Source: Hymenobacter gummosus
Lineage (GTDB): Bacteria > Bacteroidota > Bacteroidia > Cytophagales > Hymenobacteraceae
DNA: 64,000 bases
NCBI RefSeq assembly: GCF_003970915.1
Contig: NZ_RXOF01000006.1
Coordinates: 329,991-393,990, forward strand
Reading direction: 5' to 3'
Part shown: piece after piece, positions 1 to 6,479 of the stretch
How positions within the stretch are numbered: the stretch's first letter is position 1
Layout: every line of letters starts with the position of its first letter
The notes under the pieces: generated by a model
The model's input: the letters and a program-made list of their open reading frames with translations, nothing else
Database searches by the model: none
Told to the model about the DNA's origin: nothing
Made by a program: the position numbers and the translations under genes

Positions 1-1789
1 AGGTCACGTCGAGGCGGCCGTTGTCGGTGAACTGCCCGATGTCCGACAGCTCCACTTCCATCTCGGCGGCCAGGGCGTTCAGCTCGGCCAGCTTGCTCGG
101 CTCCACCACCAGCGTAAACCGCTCCTGCGACTCCGACAGGAAAATCTCCCAGGGGCGCAGGCCGGGGTACTTCAAGGGTACTTTCTCCAGCTCCACCGTG
201 GCGCCGCCGCTGATGCCGGCCAGTTCGCCCACCGAGGAGGACAAGCCGCCCGCGCCGTTGTCGGTGCTGCACTTGATCAGGCCGCGGCGGGTCGCCAGCA
301 GCAGGAAATCCATGGCCAGCTTCTGGGTAATCGGGGAGCCGATTTGCACGGCCGTAGCCGGCGCGGCTTCGTCCAGCTCGATGCTCGAGAAGGTAGCGCC
401 GTGGATGCCGTCCTTGCCGACGCGCCCGCCGGCCATGATGATCCGGTCCCCGGCGTCAATTTTCTTTTCCCAGGCGTCCTGGCCGGCCAGCTGCATGGGC
501 AGCACGGCGCCGGTGCCGCAGTACACCAGGGGCTTGCCGCGGTAACGCTCATCGAACACGATGGCGCCGTTCACCGTCGGTACGCCCGACTTGTTGCCGC
601 CGTCCTCGATACCCTTGCGCACGCCCTCGAACACCCGGCGCGGGTGCAGCTGCCCGGTCAGCAGCGGCCCCTGCCAGTTCGGCGGGCCGAAGCAGAGCAC
701 GTTGGTATTGAAGAGCAGCCGGGCGCCGCCGATGCCGGTAGCCAGCGGGTCGCGGTTGTTGCCCAGGATGCCGGTAATGGCCCCGCCGTAGGGGTCGATG
801 GCCGAGGGCGAGTTGTGGGTTTCGACCTTCCAGACAAACAACGACTCCTCGTTGATGCGCACCGCGCCGGCGTTGTCCGAAAACACCTTGATCAGCCAGT
901 CGTTGCCGTTCTCGCGCAGCAGCCGGTCAACTTCCGATGTGGCGCCTTTAATGTAGGTCTTGAACAGCCCGTCGATTTCCTTCTGCTCGCCGGTCACGCC
1001 GTTGCGGTAGCGGATGACGGCCGCGAATTCCTTGTGCTTGCAGTGCTCCGACCAGGTCTGGGCCAGGATTTCCAGCTCGCAGTCCGTGGGGTCAGGCGTC
1101 AGGCCAGCCTCGGCGCGGCTAATCTGCGTTTCGGGCGCATAGTAGTAGTCCCGGATGGCGCGCATTTCCTCTAGGTTCAGCGCGTACACGTTTTCCTTCG
1201 ACAGTTGCAGCAGCTCCTCGTCGGTCAGGTTTTCCAGGCGGATGGTATGCGTGGTCGAGTCGGCGCCGCCGCCGGGCTGGGGCGTGAAGTCGCGGATGCC
1301 CTGGGCGGTGTGGCCCACCACGAAGCGGTTGATGAGCTTGTTGCCCAGCAGCTCTTCGGCCAGGTGGCGCAGGTCAGCCTCGGGCAGCTCGTTTTCCAGC
1401 AAATACAGCCGCTTGCTGAAGATGTGCTGGGTGCGGATGTCCAGCTGTAGCCCGAGGAAGTCCTGCAGCGCGTTCTGGGCCGAGGTGCCTTCGTCGTCGG
1501 TCACACCGGGGCCTTTGGCGACGAGGATGTAGCTCTTGAACTCCGGAGCTATAGCCCACTGGTCCAGCGCGGCGTCGTTGAGCAGCGGGTCCTGCAGGCA
1601 TTGGGCGGCGAAGCTTTCGAGCTGCTCGGCCGTCAGCGGGTAGCGCACGGTGTACACGGCACTGGTTTGCACCGCGCCGGTATGCAGGTGCAGATGCCGC
1701 CGGGCGGCCTCGGCCACGCGGGCGCCTTCGCCGTCGTGCTGGCCGGGGCGCGGAATCAACTGGATGGTATGGGAGGCGGTGTTACTCAA
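1..1789 (-). CDS. purL: Phosphoribosylformylglycinamidine synthase, N-terminal part (runs off the window)
   Basis: Catalyses ATP- and glutamine-dependent conversion of FGAR to FGAM in purine synthesis. About 596 residues are visible and the frame is still open at base 1, so the C-terminus is outside the window. The N-terminus holds PurS-like segments, followed by the family signatures QTWSEHCKHKEF and KVETHNSPSAIDPYGG and a glycine-rich ATP-binding stretch further on. No ATG exists in frame near the N-terminus; the best start is a TTG at 1787-1789 giving LSNTASHTIQLIPRPG. A GCGGGCT/AGCCCGC hairpin begins 10 bases upstream of that codon. Identity is secure; the start is uncertain and a GTG further upstream (near 1853) cannot be excluded. 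Confidence 0.93.
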   Translation of the reverse strand, partial: MSNTASHTIQLIPRPGQHDGEGARVAEAARRHLHLHTGAVQTSAVYTVRYPLTAEQLESFAAQCLQDPLLNDAALDQWAIAPEFKSYILVAKGPGVTDDEGTSAQNALQDFLGLQLDIRTQHIFSKRLYLLENELPEADLRHLAEELLGNKLINRFVVGHTAQGIRDFTPQPGGGADSTTHTIRLENLTDEELLQLSKENVYALNLEEMRAIRDYYYAPETQISRAEAGLTPDPTDCELEILAQTWSEHCKHKEFAAVIRYRNGVTGEQKEIDGLFKTYIKGATSEVDRLLRENGNDWLIKVFSDNAGAVRINEESLFVWKVETHNSPSAIDPYGGAITGILGNNRDPLATGIGGARLLFNTNVLCFGPPNWQGPLLTGQLHPRRVFEGVRKGIEDGGNKSGVPTVNGAIVFDERYRGKPLVYCGTGAVLPMQLAGQDAWEKKIDAGDRIIMAGGRVGKDGIHGATFSSIELDEAAPATAVQIGSPITQKLAMDFLLLATRRGLIKCSTDNGAGGLSSSVGELAGISGGATVELEKVPLKYPGLRPWEIFLSESQERFTLVVEPSKLAELNALAAEMEVELSDIGQFTDNGRLDVT

Positions 1790-1798
1790 AGCGTGTAG

Positions 1799-1816
1799 CG
1801 CGGGCTTCAGCCCGCG
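1799..1816. repeat. REP-like hairpin (CGCGGGCT tc AGCCCGCG)
   Basis: An 8-bp perfect inverted repeat with a 2-base loop, directly upstream of the purL start. Sequences of the GCGGGCTGAAGCCCGC type are common dispersed bacterial palindromes; assignment to that class is from memory. Confidence 0.6.
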
Positions 1817-1936
1817 TGTGCCCGCACGACGGCCGCAGAACGACGGCCGCACGGAGGATTAGAGTTGCTATCAGAAGGACGCGGGCTAAACCGAAGGAAG
1901 GCATCGGCCAGGCCCGCGCTACGGCCCAAAAACGCG

Positions 1937-1980
1937 GTAAGCCGCCCCGCGCCCGACTTGCGGGCCACGAGGCGGCTTAC
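1937..1980. repeat. Inverted repeat, 10-bp arms (GTAAGCCGCC / GGCGGCTTAC)
   Basis: Perfect 10-bp arms at 1937-1946 and 1971-1980 separated by a 24-base G+C-rich loop. There is no T-tract on either side, so it is more like a dispersed palindrome than a terminator. Confidence 0.55.
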
Positions 1981-2355
1981 ACGAGGTTGCGGAGCTTGGC
2001 TCCGGTCAGAATCAGCAGAATGGTCTTCGCAAATGCAGTCCAGTGGCGTCCCGAACGGCGCGGCTACGGGTTTTCGCAGCTGCTTTCGTAAGTCGGAGAT
2101 GCCCGCCGCAGATTCGCTGTGCCCGGGTTGCAGGGCAGCGCGTTGCTGCGTCTGCCGCTCGGCTATTCGCTCTTCCGCCTCGCCCCGCAGCACGTCGAGC
2201 CGATGGCCCGCGGCAATGCTGAAGAGCGCGCTGCCGCGCCACATGCTGTCGAAGTCGGCCAGCAGCGTCGTTCGGGTCAGCGAGGGGTTGGTATGGGAGA
2301 GACTTCGTTGCACAGAGTAGCGAAGGAGATGCAAAGGTAAGGACTCCGGCGGACC

Positions 2356-2973
2356 TTACCCAACGGCGGGCACCGCATCGGGCCGGCTGCCGGGCTTCAC
2401 GGCCGGAATACCCTTGGCGCACAGCGGGCAATTTTCCGGCTGATAGGTGGCCGCCTGCACCGGCAGCAGGGCAAACAGCGGGAAGTCCAGCCCGTGCTGC
2501 CCGCCGGTGCGGTCGATGAGGCAGGCCACGCCGAGCACTTCCACGCCCATCTGGCGCAGCACCACGGCCACCTCCATCGTCGATTTGCCAGTCGTCACCA
2601 CGTCCTCGGCGATAATAACCTTCTGGCCAGGCTCCAGGGTGAAGCCGCGGCGCAGGGTCATTTTGGTGTCGGCGTCGCGCTCGGTGAAGATGCCGGGCAC
2701 CTGCAGCTGCCGGGCCAGCTCGTAGCTGACCACCACGCCGCCCATAGCCGGGCCGACTACCACGTCGGGCTGCAGGCCGGCTTCGCGGATCAGGTCAGCC
2801 AGTACACCGAGGGCCGGAGCGGCCAAGTCGGGGCGGCGCAGGAAACGGGCGCACTGCACGTAGGTATCGGAGTGCAGGCCGGAGGAAAGGCGGAAGTGGC
2901 CGCTGAGCAGGGCGTCTTCGCCGCGCAGCTGCTGCTCAAATTGCTGCTGAAAGTCGCTCGGAGCGTAGGGCAT
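2356..2973 (-). CDS. pyrE: Orotate phosphoribosyltransferase
   Basis: Transfers phosphoribose from PRPP to orotate to make OMP, the fifth step of pyrimidine synthesis. The 205-residue protein has the PRPP-binding motif VIIAEDVVTTGKS at 119-131 and the conserved early segment LSSGLHSDTYVQC. The start MPYAPSDFQ at 2973 is preferred over a non-homologous in-frame extension to 3033: it matches usual family length and reduces the overlap with pyrF to 38 bp. It is the last gene of a pyrD-pyrF-pyrE operon with overlapping ends. The C-terminal tail contains CPLCAKG, seen in some bacterial PyrE proteins. Confidence 0.95.
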   Translation of the reverse strand: MPYAPSDFQQQFEQQLRGEDALLSGHFRLSSGLHSDTYVQCARFLRRPDLAAPALGVLADLIREAGLQPDVVVGPAMGGVVVSYELARQLQVPGIFTERDADTKMTLRRGFTLEPGQKVIIAEDVVTTGKSTMEVAVVLRQMGVEVLGVACLIDRTGGQHGLDFPLFALLPVQAATYQPENCPLCAKGIPAVKPGSRPDAVPAVG

Positions 2974-3718
2974 TGATTTGTTGGGTAAGTTCTCGGGCAG
3001 CGGCGCCGGCGTCGGCGGCCTGCCAGATTGCACGGGAAGTATTGATGAGCACGCCCAGGCCGTCGGAGGCGCGGCAGCCGGCCTGCACGGTGGCGGCCAG
3101 GTCGCCGCCCTGCGCGCCCACGCCGGGCACCAGAAACCACAGCTCGGGGCAGCGCTGCCGCAGGTGGCCCAGGGCCGTGGGGTTGGTGGCGCCCACCACC
3201 AGGCCGAGGCCGGGGTGTTCGTAGGTGAGCGTCTGCACCACGTCGGCCGAATAGTCGCTGACGGTGCCGCCGCTTACCAGTTCCTGATCCTGCCAGGAGT
3301 GCGTGGGCTTGTTCGAGGTTTTGGCCAGTACGAACACGGCCTTGCCGGGCCGGGCAAAGGGCAGAATAGCGTCTTCGCCCATGTATGGGTTCACCGTCAC
3401 GCCGTCGGCCCCGATGACGTCGTAGGCGAAGGCGGCGTACCGCTCGGCGGTGTTGGCAATGTCGCCGAACTTACCGTCGAGAATCATCGGTACATCGGCC
3501 GGAATCCACTGGCGCAGGCGCTGCAGCAGGGCTACGCCGTCGGGGCGGGCCAGGAAGAAGGCCAGGTTGGGCTTGAAGCCGGCGGCGTATTCGGCGGTTT
3601 GTTCCACCACCTGCTGCAGGCGGGCTTCCACGTTGCCCCATTGGGCTGACTCAACGGGGTCGAGGCCCACGCAGAGCAGGGAGTTGGCCGTTTGGGCGCG
3701 GCGGGTTAGCTGTTCCAT
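2936..3718 (-). CDS. pyrF: Orotidine 5'-phosphate decarboxylase, type 2
   Basis: Decarboxylates OMP to UMP, the last step of de novo pyrimidine synthesis. The 260-residue length and the sequence around MILDGKFGDIANTAERYA, with D81, K83 and D86 of the DxKxxD catalytic set, place it in the longer type 2 group. The N-terminal CVGLDP segment and FKPNLAFF at 48-55 are also conserved. It overlaps pyrD by 13 bp and pyrE by 38 bp, which points to one cotranscribed, translationally coupled unit. Confidence 0.96.
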   Translation of the reverse strand: MEQLTRRAQTANSLLCVGLDPVESAQWGNVEARLQQVVEQTAEYAAGFKPNLAFFLARPDGVALLQRLRQWIPADVPMILDGKFGDIANTAERYAAFAYDVIGADGVTVNPYMGEDAILPFARPGKAVFVLAKTSNKPTHSWQDQELVSGGTVSDYSADVVQTLTYEHPGLGLVVGATNPTALGHLRQRCPELWFLVPGVGAQGGDLAATVQAGCRASDGLGVLINTSRAIWQAADAGAAARELTQQINALRSERLSAAI

Positions 3719-4572
3719 GCGGCGGCTTGGTTTTCAGTTAGCGAAGCAGATTCTTCCCATTCGGCGGCCAGGCGGCCGGTCAGGCCCGGTTCCAGCCATT
3801 CACCGGTGGCTACCTGCACGGCCGTGGCGCCGCAGCGCAGGTAGTCGCGCACGTGCTGGGCGGTGAAGATGCCGCCGGTACCGATGACGGGCAGCTTGAT
3901 GTTTTCGTCGTGGGCCAGCTCGTACACGCAGCGCAGCGCAATGGGCCGCAGCGCCTCGCCCGACAGGCCGCCGAGCAGCGGTTCCCCGGTTTCGGGCAGG
4001 TGCAGGGCTTTCAGGGTGTTGGAGGCGGCCAGGGCGGTGGCGCCGGCGTCTTGGGCGGCCAGGGCCAGGGCGCGCACGTGGTCGGGCCACGGGGGCAGCT
4101 TCACCACCAGGGCCGCGTCGGGGCCCAGCTCGTTGCGCACGGCTTCCACGGCCTCGCGCACGAAGCGCGGGGTCAGCTCGAAGCCCTTTTCGGTGGTGGC
4201 GCTGCTGATGTACACCTCCACCCCGGCAATCTGCCCGGCGGCTTCGCGGGCCAGGTAGCGGGCAATTTTGCGGAAGCCGGGGATGCCGGGGGCGGTGATG
4301 CTCACCAGCACGGGCACGTTGTGGCGGCGCAGCTGCGGCAGGTGTTCCTGCACCAGCTGCTCGGCGCCGTCGGTGCGGCGGTCGGTGGTGTTCAGCAGGG
4401 AGGCGTCGGCCACGCGGATAATGCCTTCGCCCCGGCCGGGGCGGGGCTCCATGATGACCGTCTTGGTGAAGATGGCGCCGAGGCGCTCGTACCCCAGGCC
4501 GTCGGGCAGCTGCCAGGGGGCGGCGGCCAGGCACACGGGGGTTTGCAGCGTCAGCGAGGGTCCGATTTGCAT
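3706..4572 (-). CDS. pyrD: Dihydroorotate dehydrogenase-like protein (divergent class 1)
   Basis: FMN-dependent TIM-barrel protein of 288 residues, first gene of the pyr operon, expected to oxidise dihydroorotate to orotate. Conserved parts include TKTVIMEPRPG at 36-46, VVKLPPW and the phosphate-binding GTGGIFTAQHV near the C-terminus. The usual substrate-binding/catalytic segment (N-[IV]-SCPN in class 1) is replaced by VYISSATTEKG at 120-130, with no cysteine, and the NAIGLQN-like loop is LLNTTDRRTDG. Operon position argues for pyrimidine synthesis, but the active site is unusual and the enzyme could have altered chemistry or be non-catalytic. Confidence 0.8.
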   Translation of the reverse strand: MQIGPSLTLQTPVCLAAAPWQLPDGLGYERLGAIFTKTVIMEPRPGRGEGIIRVADASLLNTTDRRTDGAEQLVQEHLPQLRRHNVPVLVSITAPGIPGFRKIARYLAREAAGQIAGVEVYISSATTEKGFELTPRFVREAVEAVRNELGPDAALVVKLPPWPDHVRALALAAQDAGATALAASNTLKALHLPETGEPLLGGLSGEALRPIALRCVYELAHDENIKLPVIGTGGIFTAQHVRDYLRCGATAVQVATGEWLEPGLTGRLAAEWEESASLTENQAAAWNS

Positions 4573-4796
4573 AAAAGAGTCTGTTTTCCGGTTCGCTGTG
4601 GAATTCTTGAAAACGGGTGGCCGGAGTTGTTCCGTCGCCCGGCGGCCGGCTGCGCCGGCCGAAGCACCTTTACCGTTTCATCGGCCACCATTCACTCACC
4701 AACGCAACGGCAGCTGAGCTACTTTCGGTAAAGATGCCTCGGCTGGCACAGCCGGGCCACGTCGTTTGGGGCGCCGCAACCAGTCGGCCGCCCGGT

Positions 4797-4827
4797 AAAA
4801 ACAAAAGGCCCGGCAATGCACCGGGCC
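4797..4827 (-). terminator. Rho-independent terminator, minus strand
   Basis: GGCCCGG (4807-4813) and CCGGGCC (4821-4827) form a 7-bp stem with a 7-base loop. Read on the minus strand it is followed by TTTTGTTTTT. It sits 18 bases after the stop of the 42-codon ORF at 4845-4973. Confidence 0.75.
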
Positions 4828-4844
4828 CTCCGCGGGGCGCTACC

Positions 4845-4973
4845 TTAAATAGCGTTGTGGTGGTTGATCAGGAAGGGCACGCAGCGGCGCATTGCTCCAA
4901 CCACGGCCGGGCGCCCGGGCGTCATGACCGGGTTGGAGCGCTGCGCTTTGGCGGGTGCCAGAGAGTGTTCCAT
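4845..4973 (-). CDS. Small ORF, 42 aa, unknown function
   Basis: A short reading frame from ATG at 4973 to TAA at 4845. It starts MEHSLAPAKAQRS and ends FLINHHNAI, with a basic middle and a short hydrophobic segment near the C-terminus. It is directly followed by a rho-independent terminator (4797-4827), and a promoter lies further upstream on the same strand (5213-5242), although a second terminator (5055-5085) intervenes. No family is recognised. The ordered ORF-terminator arrangement is the main support; it could also be noncoding RNA. Confidence 0.4.
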   Translation of the reverse strand: MEHSLAPAKAQRSNPVMTPGRPAVVGAMRRCVPFLINHHNAI

Positions 4974-5047
4974 CACTGATGAAGGCAGGGTTTACGAGAG
5001 TTTGAAGTGGTAGCTAAGCCCGTGGTTTGCCCTGGCATCCGCCGGGA

Positions 5048-5085
5048 GCGGGCACAAAAAAACCGCTCCGGTAACAACCGGGCGG
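5048..5085 (-). terminator. Rho-independent terminator, minus strand
   Basis: On the minus strand CCGCCCGG, a TTGTTA loop and CCGG-A-GCGG form a strong stem with one bulged A, followed by seven T residues. It would end a transcript started at the promoter 5213-5242 after about 150 nt. Confidence 0.7.
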
Positions 5086-5206
5086 CAGGCAAGGGGAAAG
5101 GCAGGAAAACGAAACGAAATCAACGGCAATGAACGGGCTGCGACCCTGATGCAGAACCGGCGGAGCCGCGGTTCTGCGCTTCATCTTATGTTGATTGTGG
5201 AGAAGC
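5055..5206 (-). ncRNA. Candidate structured small RNA or leader, about 150 nt
   Basis: The stretch is bounded by a Bacteroidetes-type promoter (5213-5242) and a terminator hairpin with a seven-T tail (5055-5085). Inside, a perfect 9-bp inverted repeat (5151-5159/5169-5177, GCAGAACCG/CGGTTCTGC) forms a second hairpin. A 56-codon frame beginning MKRRTAAPPV starts inside it but runs through the terminator, so coding is doubtful. It may be a free-standing sRNA or an attenuating leader for the small ORF at 4845-4973. It does not match the 6S, SRP or tmRNA features I know. Confidence 0.4.
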
Positions 5207-5212
5207 ACGTCG

Positions 5213-5242
5213 CAAAAGTATCCAAGTCCGGACACAGCACAA
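5213..5242 (-). promoter_or_regulatory. Bacteroidetes-type -33/-7 promoter, minus strand
   Basis: On the minus strand a TTG (-33, bases 5240-5242) is separated by 19 bp from TACTTTTG (-7, 5213-5220). This matches the TTG-N19-TAnnTTTG consensus of Bacteroidetes housekeeping promoters. Confidence 0.65.
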
Positions 5243-5636
5243 GCACCCGCCGCAAGATTTTTTCTGCTGGGAAAATGTTATGCCAACCCGGCTCTTATAT
5301 TATTAAAGAACGCACAAGTGGCCCAGCATGACCTTTACATTGCTTTGTAGGCCAACGCATTAAGCTATTAGCCAGCTTATCAGGCCTGCGGCTTCAGTTC
5401 CGCAATGGATTGCATTTTTTATTTATCAAGGATAGAACTGGATAGTTTTCTGAAAGTTTACATTGATTAGAATAATCCAAAACCGCTTCTTAACTTTCCT
5501 TGAAACTAATGCAGTTTGCCAACGTAAGCCCGGCATTTGGTGCTGTTTCGGTAACAGATTCGTAACGCCAGCGTCAATTGCCTGCCAGAACTTTGCACAG
5601 CACATTTCCAAGCCTTCACCCTTGCCTTTCTGCGCT

Positions 5637-6209
5637 ATGAAGAAAACACTACCCTTGCTCTGGTTGATGGTAGCGCTGCTGTCCGGCTTCACGGCCGCCG
5701 CGCAGGACGCGGTGGAGTACGCCGAGCGCGTGCCCACGGAAAACTTCAGCCGCCAAACCCTGCAGGCCCGGGCCGCCGACTGGGTGGAGCACCACTTCGC
5801 CTACGGCCCCAAAACCAACCTGAAGACCAACGCCGAAGCCGGCACCGTGAGCGTGCAGGGCACCGTGAAGGTGAAGCCCGTCGACAACAAGGGCCAGAAC
5901 CTGGAGCGCACCGCCCGCTTCGAATTCACGTTCACCGCCACCGACCAGGGCTACAACTACTCGGTGGGCCACTTCCAGGTCATTGCCGATCCGCAGCAGC
6001 TCGACCAGCTGGTGCCGATGGAGGCCTACCTGGCCCAGCTCGCCGCGGAGAAGAACGTCGACAAAACCAAGAACGACAAGCGCGTGCGCGCCCAGGCCAA
6101 CTCCCTGGCCAGCGAAATTGCCATGAGCTTCCGCGGCTACATGAGCCAGATTCCGACGGCCGAGGACGGCAGCGTGGGCCTGCCCGCGGGCAGCAGTGCC
6201 GGCAACTAG
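5637..6209 (+). CDS. Secreted protein, DUF4468-like (tentative)
   Basis: A 190-residue protein with a clear signal peptide (MKKTLPLLWLMVALLSG, cleavage near TAAAQ). The mature part begins DAVEYAERVPTENFSR and carries a region of alternating polar and hydrophobic strands, a layout resembling the DUF4468 TBP-like fold of Bacteroidetes. The ATG at 5637 is preferred to an upstream in-frame extension because it gives the signal peptide. It stands alone and is followed by a strong terminator. Periplasmic location is inferred; function is unknown. Confidence 0.8.
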   Translation: MKKTLPLLWLMVALLSGFTAAAQDAVEYAERVPTENFSRQTLQARAADWVEHHFAYGPKTNLKTNAEAGTVSVQGTVKVKPVDNKGQNLERTARFEFTFTATDQGYNYSVGHFQVIADPQQLDQLVPMEAYLAQLAAEKNVDKTKNDKRVRAQANSLASEIAMSFRGYMSQIPTAEDGSVGLPAGSSAGN

Positions 6210-6232
6210 GCTCCGGCACCCCCATAAACGAA

Positions 6233-6262
6233 AAAGGCGGCTTCCCACAAGCCGCCTTTTTT
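6233..6262 (+). terminator. Rho-independent terminator
   Basis: Perfect 11-bp arms (6233-6243 and 6249-6259) with a 5-base loop and a T-run, 24 bases after the stop at 6209. The A-run on the other side makes it potentially bidirectional. Confidence 0.85.
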
Positions 6263-6322
6263 CTTGCTTAATTATCAGCAAACCAGCTATTCAGCACATG
6301 GTATCGGGGATAATTTTGGGTA

Positions 6323-6443
6323 AGCCCGTCATGTCGAGCGAAGTCGAGTCATCTCGCTCGATAGTATTCTTCTCGTTGAACGATAGAGTTACTACCTGTC
6401 ATCAGCACGCGAGATGTCTCGATTTCGCTCGACACGACGGGCT
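6323..6443. repeat. MITE-like inverted repeat, GTCATGTCGAGCGAAG family
   Basis: 35-bp arms at about 6323-6357 and 6409-6443 match at roughly 32 of 35 positions in inverted orientation; the centre is an unrelated ~50-bp A+T-richer sequence. It fills the gap between two convergent genes. GTCATxTCGAGCGAAGTCGAGA-type palindromes are widespread in Bacteroidetes; no transposase is encoded. Confidence 0.75.
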
Positions 6444-6479
6444 GATGACTTCTCTACAATTGCAGTATTACCACGCCAC

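Larger units (their letters stand above)
1790..2355. other. 566-bp intergenic region with REP-like hairpins, no convincing gene
   Basis: Three hairpins lie in the half nearest purL: 1799-1806/1809-1816, 1937-1946/1971-1980 and 1990-1995/1999-2004. The rest (about 2005-2340) is open in several frames on both strands, but no frame shows a recognisable domain, signal peptide or convincing start, so none is called as a gene. Confidence 0.5.

Noticed and set aside
1807-2334. 175-codon minus-strand frame between purL and pyrE
   Set aside because: It runs through three REP-like hairpins, lacks any domain and is overlapped by equally long frames on the other strand.
4617-4979. 120-codon plus-strand frame in the pyr upstream region
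   Set aside because: It overlaps a minus-strand terminator and has no domain or signal peptide.
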